Shown in pieces: positions 6,918 to 15,199 of a DNA stretch of 29,816 nucleotides (positions are counted from its first letter, which is position 1; each line of letters opens with the position of its first letter). Where the stretch lies: NCBI GenBank assembly GCA_900553605.1, contig USDX01000015.1, forward strand, positions 1 to 29,816, read 5' to 3'. Under the pieces are notes generated by a model that did not search any database, was not told where the DNA came from, and saw nothing but the letters and a program-made list of their open reading frames with translations. The position numbers were made by a program, and so were the translations under genes. The stretch is from an uncultured Eggerthella sp. GTDB lineage: Bacteria; Actinomycetota; Coriobacteriia; Coriobacteriales; Eggerthellaceae.

Positions 6918-7922
6918 TTACTCTTCGTCGCTCTTGACCCAAGAGAACATGTCGCGAATCTTCGCGCCCGTCTTCTCGATCTCATGGTTGTTGATGGCCT
7001 CGCGCTGCTCGAAGAGCCACTTGTGGCCGTTCTTGCAGTCGGCAACGAATTCCTTGGCGAACTCGCCGTTCTGGATACGCTTGAGAATAAGCTTCATAGC
7101 CTCGCGGGACTGCTCGTTGATGACCTTGGGGCCAGCGTAGTACTCGCCGTACTCAGCAGTGTTGGAGATGGAGTAGTTCATGAAGTGGATACCGGATTCG
7201 TACATCAGGTCGACGATCATCTTCATCTCGTGATAGCACTCGAAGTATGCCAACTCGGGCGGATAGCCAGCCTCGGTCAAAGTCTCGAAACCAGCCTTTA
7301 CCAGCTCTACGAGGCCGCCGCAAAGAACTGCCTGCTCGCCGAAGAGGTCTTCCTCGGTTTCCTCAGCGAAGGTTGCCTTGATGATGCCGGAACGAGCACC
7401 GCCAACACCCCAGCAGTAGGACATGATGATGTCCCAAGCGTTACCGGTTGCATCCTCGTAAACGCAAGCCAGATCAGGCACGCCAGAACCCTCGGTGAAC
7501 TGACGGCGAACGATGTGGCCAGGACCCTTAGGAGCGCACATAACAACGTTAACGCCTTCGGGAGCCTTGATGTAGCCGTAGTGGATGTTGAAGCCGTGAG
7601 CGAACGCAAGAGTCTTGCCAGGCTTGAGGTGCTTTTCAACGTGGTCCTTGTAAACCTGGGGCTGCTTCTCGTCAGGAACGAGGATCATGATGAAGTCTGC
7701 TTCCTCAGCAGCCTGATCCATCGTGGTGACCTTCAGGCCGGCCTCTTCTGCGACAGCCCAGTTCTTGGAGCCTTCGCGAAGACCAACGCGAACGTCAACG
7801 CCGGAATCCTTCAGGTTCAGTGCGTGTGCATGGCCCTGAGAGCCGTAGCCGATGATAGCTACCTTCATGCCCTGGATTACCTTAGGATCGACATCCTCTT
7901 CGTAATAGATCGTTACAGCCAT
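6918..7922 (-). CDS. ilvC: Ketol-acid reductoisomerase (class I)
   Basis: Converts 2-acetolactate to 2,3-dihydroxy-isovalerate, and the aceto-hydroxybutyrate analogue, with NADPH and magnesium: the second common step of valine, isoleucine and leucine synthesis. The 334-residue length is that of the short class I enzymes. The dinucleotide motif GYGSQG is at 25-30. The following GLREGSKNW loop is consistent with NADPH preference. The AHGFNIHYG block and the DLFGEQ block carry the expected catalytic and metal-binding residues. AAGAAGGG at 7930-7937 is 7 bases before the ATG. It is the last gene of the ilv unit, 68 bases after ilvN. Confidence 0.98.
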   Translation of the reverse strand: MAVTIYYEEDVDPKVIQGMKVAIIGYGSQGHAHALNLKDSGVDVRVGLREGSKNWAVAEEAGLKVTTMDQAAEEADFIMILVPDEKQPQVYKDHVEKHLKPGKTLAFAHGFNIHYGYIKAPEGVNVVMCAPKGPGHIVRRQFTEGSGVPDLACVYEDATGNAWDIIMSYCWGVGGARSGIIKATFAEETEEDLFGEQAVLCGGLVELVKAGFETLTEAGYPPELAYFECYHEMKMIVDLMYESGIHFMNYSISNTAEYGEYYAGPKVINEQSREAMKLILKRIQNGEFAKEFVADCKNGHKWLFEQREAINNHEIEKTGAKIRDMFSWVKSDEE

Positions 7923-7990
7923 GATTCATCCCTTCTTCTAATGACTGACTGTTATTACTATATGGTGAATTGCATCGCGCGACAGATGGC

Positions 7991-8488
7991 TTAGCTCACC
8001 TTGGAGCCGCGAGACATTGCAATTATACCCGTGCGAATAATCTCCTTGATGCCATAGGCACGCAGGAGGTCTTCAATGCCCGAGATCTTAGACTCGGTGC
8101 CGGTGACCTCAATGGTCAGCGACGACTTACCCACATCAACGATGTTGGCGCGGAACACGTTGGCGATCTCGATGATCTCGCTTCGGCGCTCAGGGTTGGC
8201 GTGAACCTTGAACAGCACCAACTCGCGTTCGATCGCCTGCTCTTGAGTGAGATCGGTGATCTTATGCACGCTGATAAGCTTATGCAGCTGCTTGGTGATC
8301 TGCTCATATGCAACATCGTCGGCGATCATGATGATCGTCAAACGGGAAAGCGTCTGGTCTTCGGTTGGGCCAACGGAAAGAGACTCAATGTTGAAACCGC
8401 GGCGGGAAACCAAACCGGTAACGCGAGAAAGCACGCCTGGCTTGTTTTCGACCAGTACCGAAAGGATATGCCTCTGCTGAGTGCTCAT
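7991..8488 (-). CDS. ilvN: Acetolactate synthase small (regulatory) subunit
   Basis: A 165-residue regulatory partner of IlvB. The N-terminal ACT domain (about residues 5-80, starting QRHILSVLVENKPGVLSRV) normally binds valine for feedback inhibition. The C-terminal half matches the second conserved domain of the family. The ATG shares one base with the ilvB stop codon (TAATG), and AGGAGG at 8495-8500 lies inside the end of ilvB, so translation is probably coupled and subunit ratios kept fixed. The symbol ilvH would be equally acceptable. Confidence 0.97.
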   Translation of the reverse strand: MSTQQRHILSVLVENKPGVLSRVTGLVSRRGFNIESLSVGPTEDQTLSRLTIIMIADDVAYEQITKQLHKLISVHKITDLTQEQAIERELVLFKVHANPERRSEIIEIANVFRANIVDVGKSSLTIEVTGTESKISGIEDLLRAYGIKEIIRTGIIAMSRGSKVS

Positions 8489-10359
8489 TATCGGCCTCCT
8501 TCATTGTTGGCGCTGTGCGCAGCCGCATTTGCCTCGGCAGCGTTCGCAAACGGCAGGTTCTCGAATCCCTCAAGCATGTTGGAGATAGGACCAACATTCA
8601 CCGCTCCGATAATGTCATCGAGCGGAGCACCGGGAGCCACCATCGGGAATACGTTTTCATCACGATCGATGCGCATATCGAGCAGCGCAGGGCCATCGTA
8701 ATCAAGCATCCACTTCATGGCGTCTTCGAGCTCGGCAGGATCGGAAACGCGCTTGCCACCCCAACCGTAAGCCTCGCACAGCTTCACGAAATCAGGATTG
8801 TCGGGCAACAGCGTTTCACTGTAGCGCTCGTTGTAGAACAAGCCCTGCCACTGATGGACCATGCCCAACGCGGAATTGTTCATAAGAAGAACCTTCACGT
8901 TGATACCCTTGACGGCTGCGGTTGCCATTTCCTGAACGTTCATCTGGAAAGAGCCATCGCCCGCAATGCACACTACTTGCTTTTCAGGGCAAGCAACCTT
9001 GGCACCGATAGCAGCCGGGAAGCCGAATCCCATGGTGCCCAAGCCGCCACTGGAAAGGAACGTGCGCGATACGTCACGGTCAATATGCTGAGCAGCCCAC
9101 ATCTGATGCTGCCCAACCTCAGTGGTCACAATGGAGTTCTCAGGATCGAGCAAGCTAGAAAGCAGGTCGAGAGAGCCTTCGGGCGAAATGGAGCCAGCGG
9201 GAGTGGATACGCCAGGGCTATAGAACGGATGACGGCTTCGCCATTCTTCGATTTGAGCCAACCATTCCTTGGTGCAGGGTTCGTAGCCTGTCTGCTCAAG
9301 CTGCTCGTTGATGCCACCCAGAACAACTTTCGCGTCACCTACGATAGGAATCTGAGGAATGCGGTTCTTGCCGATTTCAGCAGGGTCCACATCGATATGG
9401 ATAACCTTCGCATCGGGCGCAAAGTCAGCAAGCTTACCAGTAACGCGGTCCGAGAAGCGTGCGCCTACCGCAATAAGCAAATCGGAATTAGTTACCGCAT
9501 AGTTCGCAAACTTGGAGCCGTGCATGCCCACAAGGCCCAGGCTGAGCGGGTTGGATGCAGGGAATGCGCCCTTGCCCATCAGCGTAGAGACCACAGGAAT
9601 CTGCAACTTTTCTGCCACCGCAAGCAATTCCTCTTCGGAATGGGATGCAATGATACCGCCGCCGATGTAGAGAATGGGGCGCTTCGCTTCCTTCATCATC
9701 TCGCATGCCTGGCGGATCTGGCGAATGTTGCCTTTAACCGTTGGCTTATACGAAGGAATCAGCACATCCTCAGGGTACTCGAACACCATTTCCGAGCCAG
9801 CGAGGTCGGAAGGAATATCGATGAGAACCGGACCGGGACGACCTGAGTTGGCGATATAGAAGGCCTCACGGAAGGTCTTGGTCATATCGTCGCAGCTCTG
9901 AAGCAGGTAGCTGTGCTTTACGATAGGCATGGTGATGCCCACGATATCGGATTCCTGGAATGCATCGGTACCGATAACACTGCGAGGAACCTGGCCGGTG
10001 ATTACCACCATGGGAACGCTGTCCATATAAGCGGTGGCAATGCCAGTAACCGTGTTGGTAGCACCAGGGCCGGAAGTCACGATGACAACACCGGTTTTGC
10101 CCGTGGCACGAGCGTAGCCATCGGCTTCATGAGTCGCACCCTGCTCATGGCGAGCAAGAACATGGTTGATCTTCTTCGAATCATACAGGGCGTCATAGAT
10201 CTTGATAGCTTGACCGCCTGGATAACCGAATACCGTGTCCACACCTTCGGCTTCGAGCGAAGCGATGATGGCCTCTGCGCCCAGCATCTTCTTGCCTTGT
10301 TTTTCGGTATGAGGACCGAGGCCCATCTTGGCTTCGTATTCCTTATCGATCACGCTCAT
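8488..10359 (-). CDS. ilvB: Acetolactate synthase large (catalytic) subunit
   Basis: A thiamine-diphosphate enzyme joining two pyruvates, or pyruvate and 2-oxobutyrate, at the entry to branched-chain amino acid synthesis. 623 residues. The catalytic glutamate is Glu72 in ARHEQGATHEADGYARATGK. The ThDP/magnesium motif begins IAGDGSFQMNVQE (about residue 465 on) and ends near MNNSALGM. About 24 residues precede the usual core start (MLGAEAIIASL). Its ATG overlaps the ilvD stop by four bases (ATGA), with a G-rich ribosome binding site inside ilvD. The biosynthetic role is supported by the adjacent ilvN, ilvD and ilvC. Confidence 0.98.
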   Translation of the reverse strand: MSVIDKEYEAKMGLGPHTEKQGKKMLGAEAIIASLEAEGVDTVFGYPGGQAIKIYDALYDSKKINHVLARHEQGATHEADGYARATGKTGVVIVTSGPGATNTVTGIATAYMDSVPMVVITGQVPRSVIGTDAFQESDIVGITMPIVKHSYLLQSCDDMTKTFREAFYIANSGRPGPVLIDIPSDLAGSEMVFEYPEDVLIPSYKPTVKGNIRQIRQACEMMKEAKRPILYIGGGIIASHSEEELLAVAEKLQIPVVSTLMGKGAFPASNPLSLGLVGMHGSKFANYAVTNSDLLIAVGARFSDRVTGKLADFAPDAKVIHIDVDPAEIGKNRIPQIPIVGDAKVVLGGINEQLEQTGYEPCTKEWLAQIEEWRSRHPFYSPGVSTPAGSISPEGSLDLLSSLLDPENSIVTTEVGQHQMWAAQHIDRDVSRTFLSSGGLGTMGFGFPAAIGAKVACPEKQVVCIAGDGSFQMNVQEMATAAVKGINVKVLLMNNSALGMVHQWQGLFYNERYSETLLPDNPDFVKLCEAYGWGGKRVSDPAELEDAMKWMLDYDGPALLDMRIDRDENVFPMVAPGAPLDDIIGAVNVGPISNMLEGFENLPFANAAEANAAAHSANNEGGR

Positions 10360-12014
10360 CCGAAATACGCCCCCTTGTCAGCGCTGGAAACGAGCTTTGC
10401 GTAACGAGCAAGAACGCCAACCTGGTACTTGGGTTCAGGCTTCACCCAAGCAGCACGACGGGCTTCGAGCTCTTCATCGGATACTTCAAGCGTAAGGGTG
10501 CCTTCATCGATGTCGATGTCGATGATGTCGCCCTCATGGACCAAAGCAATAGGACCGCCCGCAGCAGCCTCAGGGCTTACATGGCCGATAGCAGGACCCT
10601 TGGTTGCGCCAGAGAAGCGGCCATCGGTGATGAGGGCGACGGACTTATCCAAGCCCATGCCACAGATAGCGCTGGTGGGCGTGAGCATTTCGCGCATACC
10701 AGGGCCGCCTGCAGGACCCTCGTAACGAATAACCACAACGTCGCCGGCGTTGATCTTGCCGCCGAAGATAGCCTCGCAGGCCTCTTCCTCAGACTCGAAG
10801 ACACGTGCCGGGCCGCGATGTTTGCGCATATCGTCGGAAACAGCAGACTGCTTCACAACGCCGCGATCGGGAGCAAGGTTGCCGTGCATAACGCGCAGAC
10901 CGCCATAAGGGCTGTAGGCATTTTCAACGGTACGAACAACTTCACCATCAACCTGCGGGCATTCCTTGATCCATTCAGCCATGGAACCGTGGCACGTCAT
11001 GGCCTCGCCATCGAGCAAGCCGTGACGGCCAAGTTCGCCGATGATGGCGGGGATGCCGCCAACCGCATTCAGGTCCTCGATATGGAGCGGACCGGCAGGA
11101 GCGATGCGCGTGATGTTCGGGATCTGCTGGCAAACCTCGTTCCAGTCGTCCATGGTAATGGGGCAGCCGGCTGCGTGGCTGATTGCGGTGAGGTGGAGCA
11201 TGGTGTTGGTCGATCCACCAAAAGCCATATCAAGAGCCATGCCGTTACGGATGGAATGCTCGTTGATGATGTCGAGCGCAGTGATGTCCTCCGCTACGAG
11301 CTCCATAACCTTCATACCCGCATGCTTTGCAAGGCGAATGCGCTCAGAGTACACAGCAGGGATAGTGCCATTGCCGGGAAGGGCGATGCCCAGACCCTCG
11401 GACAGGCAGCAGATGGAGTTCGCGGTGAACATGCCCGAGCAGCTACCGCAAGTGGGACATGCGGTGTTCTCGAACCACTTGCACTCTTCTTCGGTCATAG
11501 TGCCGGCGGTTACCTGGCCCACCGCGTCAAACAAGGTGTTCAGGTCGGTTTCATTTCCGCACTTGTCACGACCGGCAAGCATGGGGCCGCCGGAAACAAG
11601 GACCGTAGGAATGTTCAGACGACAAGCGGCAAGAAGCATGCCAGGAACAACCTTGTCACAAGAAGGAATGAGCACCATACCATCAAACTGGTGACCCTGC
11701 ACAACGCACTCAACCGAGTCGGCAATAACCTCACGGCTGGTAAGGGAGAAATGCATACCCTCATGGTTCATGGCAATGCCGTCGCACACGCCGATAGTGG
11801 TTGCCTCCAAAGGCGTACCACCCGCCATGCGGACACCTGCTTTAACAGCTTCAGCGATCTTATCCAGGTGATTATGGCCGGGAATGATGTCATTGGTAGA
11901 AGAGATAACGGCGATGAGTGGGCGCTCAATCTCCTCATCGGTCAAACCGTCAGCCTTTAAAAGGCTTCGGTGCGGGGCACGCGCAAGGCCTTTCTTGATC
12001 GCGTCGCTTCGCAT
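10356..12014 (-). CDS. ilvD: Dihydroxy-acid dehydratase
   Basis: An iron-sulfur lyase that dehydrates 2,3-dihydroxy-isovalerate and its isoleucine-pathway analogue to the 2-oxo acids. 552 residues, a normal length. Cluster ligand candidates are Cys119 (PSCDKVVPGM) and the ACPTCGSCSGMFTANS block (Cys186, 189, 192). The VSGGPMLAGR segment and the C-terminal GRFSGATKGPAIGHVSPEAAAGGP block are typical of the IlvD/Edd family. The operon context makes IlvD rather than Edd. An AAAGGGG sequence lies about 9 bases before the ATG. It is the first gene of ilvDBNC, downstream of the T-box-type leader and terminator. Confidence 0.98.
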   Translation of the reverse strand: MRSDAIKKGLARAPHRSLLKADGLTDEEIERPLIAVISSTNDIIPGHNHLDKIAEAVKAGVRMAGGTPLEATTIGVCDGIAMNHEGMHFSLTSREVIADSVECVVQGHQFDGMVLIPSCDKVVPGMLLAACRLNIPTVLVSGGPMLAGRDKCGNETDLNTLFDAVGQVTAGTMTEEECKWFENTACPTCGSCSGMFTANSICCLSEGLGIALPGNGTIPAVYSERIRLAKHAGMKVMELVAEDITALDIINEHSIRNGMALDMAFGGSTNTMLHLTAISHAAGCPITMDDWNEVCQQIPNITRIAPAGPLHIEDLNAVGGIPAIIGELGRHGLLDGEAMTCHGSMAEWIKECPQVDGEVVRTVENAYSPYGGLRVMHGNLAPDRGVVKQSAVSDDMRKHRGPARVFESEEEACEAIFGGKINAGDVVVIRYEGPAGGPGMREMLTPTSAICGMGLDKSVALITDGRFSGATKGPAIGHVSPEAAAGGPIALVHEGDIIDIDIDEGTLTLEVSDEELEARRAAWVKPEPKYQVGVLARYAKLVSSADKGAYFG

Positions 12015-12080
12015 CTGATCACACCCCTTTCTCTATTGGGCTCTTAAACTCATTGAGCGGGTTTCGGAAAACCCGAGCAT

Positions 12081-12112
12081 AAAAAAATCCTGTGCAGCAG
12101 ACTGCATCAGGA
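12081..12112 (-). terminator. Attenuator terminator of the ilv leader
   Basis: TCCTG and TGCAG (12112-12102, with one bulged A) pair with CTGCA and CAGGA (12097-12088) around a TCTG loop, followed by seven T residues. It lies about 66 bases before the ilvD start, so it must be bypassed for operon expression. Confidence 0.85.
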
Positions 12113-12340
12113 CCACAAAGAGAAAGGGGAAACAATGTTCCCACGGACCGATTACGGGGTCACCGATTCAGCCTACTGACCAACCACCGAATCGGAGATC
12201 GTCCGCTTCGAATGGAAGATGTTCAGGCAGAACAGCTCAGAGGCGCCTTTCGGACCGTCCAACCATTGGCTTTCAGCAACCGCCAACTCTCTGTGGGAAG
12301 GATTCGTCCCTACTTTTCCTCGTCTGCGCTTTTCAATGTT
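12081..12340 (-). promoter_or_regulatory. T-box-type leader of the ilv operon, isoleucine specifier
   Basis: The minus-strand leader shows Stem I hallmarks. AGTA sits at 12314-12311 opposite the specifier loop. AGAGAG (12292-12287) is followed by a TTGGC/GCCAA hairpin with a GGTTGCTGAAA loop (12286-12266). GAAC-ATC-TTCC gives a specifier ATC (Ile) at 12220-12218, flanked by GGAA/TTCC and AGG/CCT pairings. An intrinsic terminator ends the leader. The conserved T-box segment is not textbook: the nearest match to GTGGNACC is GTGGGAAC at 12144-12137. In the expected mechanism, uncharged tRNA-Ile binds and blocks the terminator so ilvDBNC is transcribed when isoleucine is short. The specifier choice and antiterminator pairing are my reading by eye. 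Confidence 0.8.
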
Positions 12341-12343
12341 GTC

Positions 12344-12352
12344 ACTATAGCA
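12344..12352 (-). promoter_or_regulatory. ilvDp: Extended -10 promoter of the ilv operon
   Basis: TGCTATAGT on the minus strand is an extended -10 element placed just before the T-box leader. No strong -35 is seen at 17 bp, which extended -10 promoters tolerate. Confidence 0.5.
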
Positions 12353-12440
12353 CCATCCAAAGCCAAGAGCGCAACTTTATTTCAATAGAGTGAATTATTT
12401 TGCAAAAGCGTCACAGAACGCCATAAAAGCCCCGGGGAAT

Positions 12441-12489
12441 ACAAAAAAGAAGCCCGCCAGACCTTCATCCCCCGAAAGTCTGGCGGGCT
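12441..12489 (-). terminator. Strong orphan intrinsic terminator
   Basis: A perfect 12-bp stem (12451-12462 with 12478-12489, AGCCCGCCAGAC with GTCTGGCGGGCT), a 15-base loop, and on the minus strand a T-rich tail (12448-12443). No coding region ends just upstream of it on the minus strand, because prmC already has its own terminator at 12827-12862. Confidence 0.8.
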
Positions 12490-12826
12490 ACCTTCACGCC
12501 GAAACAATGTGCTCGCCGACGATTTAAAACCCCTCCCGCATTATGCGGAAACTCGCCCTTATATCGAATCGCGTTCGCTCATTCATTTTCAGGACTCCCC
12601 AGACCCGAAGACGTTTTCCAAATGAACGCGTTCCAATCGAACAAGACCATTAAACCATGAGTTCAGGCGAACATCAAACATCGATTTCAAATTAATTAAC
12701 TGTTGTTTGATTATCACAAACTATGTATCTAACTATTATTTTGTGAGCAATCGACCTGCGTTTTCGAGAAATCTTGTTATGCAAGCGTTTCATGCAATCT
12801 GGTTTTTGCGAATCAAGCCACCCTAA
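12490..12826. other. Gene-free AT-rich gap between two terminators
   Basis: No convincing protein gene is seen. The part 12660-12790 is markedly AT-rich. TCAAACA (12674-12680) and TGTTTGA (12704-12710) form a 7-bp inverted repeat. Because a strong minus-strand terminator follows at 12441-12489, a small minus-strand RNA starting within this gap is possible, but I see no clear promoter. Confidence 0.4.
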
Positions 12827-12862
12827 CAAAAAAGCCGCTGCTCCCTCACAGAGCAGCGGCTT
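12827..12862 (-). terminator. Intrinsic terminator of prmC
   Basis: A perfect 12-bp stem (12832-12843 with 12851-12862), a 7-base loop and a minus-strand T run, 20 bases after the prmC stop codon. Confidence 0.9.
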
Positions 12863-12882
12863 GCTAAAGACCGAGAAGCAAA

Positions 12883-13818
12883 TTAGCGGGGTTTTCTGGC
12901 TATCAACACGCGTGGCCTTCCCGTCAAGTCTAGAGCGATTCGAGCCTGGTCAAACCCAGCAGCGCAGGCACAATTGCGCGCTTTCTCAAGGTGTCCCTCG
13001 AACAATTCAACCGCCAGAACACCACCTGGCTTCAAATATAAAAGAGCATCGGGAAGAAAGCGCCTGAACAAATCAAGACCGTCCTCCCCGCCATCCAAAG
13101 CCAGACGCGGATCCCACTCGCTCACTTCGCGAGGAAGGGTATCACACACTTTTGTGGGTACATACGGCGGATTCGAGACAATAAGATCGAAGCTCCCCTT
13201 CTTGCCGGGATCGAGAGCGCCAAGGAGATCGCTTTCACAAACTTCGACACGATCCCCGAGCCCAAGCGCCTCTACGTTCTTTCCAGCAAGGGCCAAAGCC
13301 TCGGGGGCAATATCGAGTGCCACTACCTGCGCCGCTGGGTATTCCGAAGCGATCGAGCAGGCAATGCATCCCGAACCCGTGCATAAGTCCACAGCACGAA
13401 GCTCGGGCAATTCGGGAGAAACAACCTCGTCGCCATTTTCACCAGCAGCAACATGATCGGCAACGCGCGGAAGCTTCAGTTCCGCAAACGCCTCGCTCAC
13501 CAAAACCTCAGTCTCGGGACGAGGAATCAATACATTCGGAGCAACCAAGACGGTTATATAGCGAAAGGGAACCTTGCCGCTGATAAGCTGCAGTGGCTCC
13601 CCCTTACCGCGGCGGGCTACGAAATCACGCAGAACGGCTCGCTCATCGAGCGTAAGAGGTCGCTCAAAGTTCACATACAGCTCAATACGACTCAAACCCG
13701 TAGCTTCAGACATCAGCCATTCTGCCGAAAGGCGAGGATTTTCATCGCCCTTACGCTCAAGAAACCCTACTGTCCAATCAAGAGCTGCCTTTATGGTCCA
13801 CATATCGTTATCAGCCAC
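12883..13818 (-). CDS. prmC: Release factor glutamine N5-methyltransferase
   Basis: Methylates the glutamine of the GGQ motif in peptide-chain release factors, using SAM. 311 residues from the chosen start. An N-terminal helical domain is followed by the Rossmann methyltransferase domain with DLCTGSGCIA (144-153), acidic DIAPEAL near 169-175, and the family signature NPPY at 216-219. The frame opens with GTG at 13827, but a GTG at 13818 sits 8 bases after GAAAGG and is preferred. Its substrate gene prfA is the next gene upstream on the same strand. The two are separated by a terminator and a 226-base gap, so prmC probably has its own promoter here. Confidence 0.95.
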   Translation of the reverse strand: MADNDMWTIKAALDWTVGFLERKGDENPRLSAEWLMSEATGLSRIELYVNFERPLTLDERAVLRDFVARRGKGEPLQLISGKVPFRYITVLVAPNVLIPRPETEVLVSEAFAELKLPRVADHVAAGENGDEVVSPELPELRAVDLCTGSGCIACSIASEYPAAQVVALDIAPEALALAGKNVEALGLGDRVEVCESDLLGALDPGKKGSFDLIVSNPPYVPTKVCDTLPREVSEWDPRLALDGGEDGLDLFRRFLPDALLYLKPGGVLAVELFEGHLEKARNCACAAGFDQARIALDLTGRPRVLIARKPR

Positions 13819-13936
13819 ACTGGCCACCTTTCATTACCACACGGCGATCGCATACCAAACCAGGTGCGCTCAACCTCGGTGCGAACAACGCACGCGCTCA
13901 TTGCATTCGCCAAACGCATGTCGAAACGCAATACTC

Positions 13937-13982
13937 AAATAAAAAGGGCAGGACATCGACCCCAGGCCACGCCCTACCCTTT
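13937..13982 (-). terminator. Intrinsic terminator of prfA
   Basis: A 10-bp stem (13943-13952 with 13973-13982, one G-U pair) with a 20-base loop and a minus-strand T-rich tail, about 60 bases after the prfA stop codon. Confidence 0.65.
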
Positions 13983-14044
13983 CAGATTCTCTTCGAATCA
14001 AAATCTCGCACAACGCTGCCAGGCACCGCAATGCAACGACAATA

Positions 14045-15103
14045 CTAAACGGCTTCCTCAAGCTTCTGGGCTCGATCAGCTGCCTGCAGCGCAGTAATAA
14101 CATCCTCCAGCAGGTCGCCCATAAGCACACCGTTGTAGGTGGAGTTGAAACCGATACGGTGGTCGGTCACGCGATCCTGAGGGGCGTTGTAGGTGCGGAT
14201 TTTCTCAGCGCGGTCGCCCGAACCGATCTGGGCCAAACGCTTTGCGCCTTCAGCTGCTTGCTGCTCTGCAAGCATCTTCTCATACAAACGAGCACGGAGA
14301 ACGGCCATTGCGGCAATCTTGTTCTGCAGCTGGCTCTTCTGGTCCTGAGACTGAACCACCAAACCGGAAGGCAAGTGCGTGATGCGAACCGCCGAGTCGG
14401 TGGTGTTAACGCACTGACCGCCCGGTCCGCCAGCGCGGAACACGTCAATGCGGAGATCGCTGTCTTTGATGTCGATATCGATTTCGTCCGCCTCGGGAAG
14501 GACAGCAACCGTTGCTGTCGAGGTATGGATGCGACCCTGGCTTTCCGTCTTAGGGATTCGCTGAACGCGGTGAACGCCCGATTCGAATTTCATAACGGAG
14601 TACACCTTGTTGCCCGTTACCTTGAACTGGATTTCCTTGTAGCCGCCCGCTTCGGAAGGGGAGACGTCCATGGCCTCCACTTTCCAGCCATGATGGTCGG
14701 CAAAACGCAAGTACATCTTATACAGATCGCCAGCAAAAATTGCCGCTTCATCGCCGCCCGCAGCTGCACGGATTTCAACAATGATGTTCTTCTCATCGGC
14801 AGGATCAGAAGGGATAAGCATGAACTTGATATCTTCCTCAAGCTGAGGGAGCTCGCCTTCGATACGGGAAATCTCTTCCTGAGCGAATTCCTTCATATCA
14901 GCGTCAGAGAGCATTTCCTTGGCCTCTGCCAAATCGTTGAGATCCTGCACGTACTTGCGAGCAGCTACAACAAGCGGACCCTGGTCGGCGTAACTCTTTG
15001 CAAGCTTATTGTATTCGTGCTGGTCGGCAAGAATCTGAGGATCGCCCAGCTTCTGTTCCAGCTCTTCGTATGCATCGATGATCTTCTCAAGCTTTTCGCG
15101 CAT
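14045..15103 (-). CDS. prfA: Peptide chain release factor 1
   Basis: Terminates translation at UAA and UAG. 352 residues, a normal length. The stop-codon recognition tripeptide is PKT (184-186, within VQRIPKTESQGRIHTS), fitting the P-x-T of RF1 and not the SPF of RF2. The catalytic GGQ is at 228-230 (RAGGPGGQCVN), and Gln230 is the PrmC substrate. The AAAGGAAG sequence before the ATG at 15103 is a good ribosome binding site. No programmed frameshift is present or expected, since that belongs to RF2. Confidence 0.98.
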   Translation of the reverse strand: MREKLEKIIDAYEELEQKLGDPQILADQHEYNKLAKSYADQGPLVVAARKYVQDLNDLAEAKEMLSDADMKEFAQEEISRIEGELPQLEEDIKFMLIPSDPADEKNIIVEIRAAAGGDEAAIFAGDLYKMYLRFADHHGWKVEAMDVSPSEAGGYKEIQFKVTGNKVYSVMKFESGVHRVQRIPKTESQGRIHTSTATVAVLPEADEIDIDIKDSDLRIDVFRAGGPGGQCVNTTDSAVRITHLPSGLVVQSQDQKSQLQNKIAAMAVLRARLYEKMLAEQQAAEGAKRLAQIGSGDRAEKIRTYNAPQDRVTDHRIGFNSTYNGVLMGDLLEDVITALQAADRAQKLEEAV

Positions 15104-15199
15104 GTTCTTCCTTTTCGCATTTCAATTGCCAGTTCCACCAACCAGCCCACAAGCATGTGCCCATGAACACATCACCCGGAAAATTCACAGCCATATATT

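Noticed and set aside
6984..7994. Long plus-strand ORFs opposite ilvC, ilvB, ilvD, thrS, valS, prfA and tig
   Set aside because: They are antisense frames of conserved genes, caused by codon bias. Their translations show no domains.
12081..12340. Leader-peptide attenuation for the ilv operon
   Set aside because: No short ORF rich in Ile, Val or Leu codons is seen, and the Stem I features fit a T-box better.
12524..12586. A 20-codon minus-strand ORF (MNERTRFDIRASFRIMREGF) before the orphan terminator, as a leader peptide
   Set aside because: The Shine-Dalgarno match is weak, and there is no run of one amino acid and no structural gene right after the terminator. Kept only as part of the possible small-RNA region.
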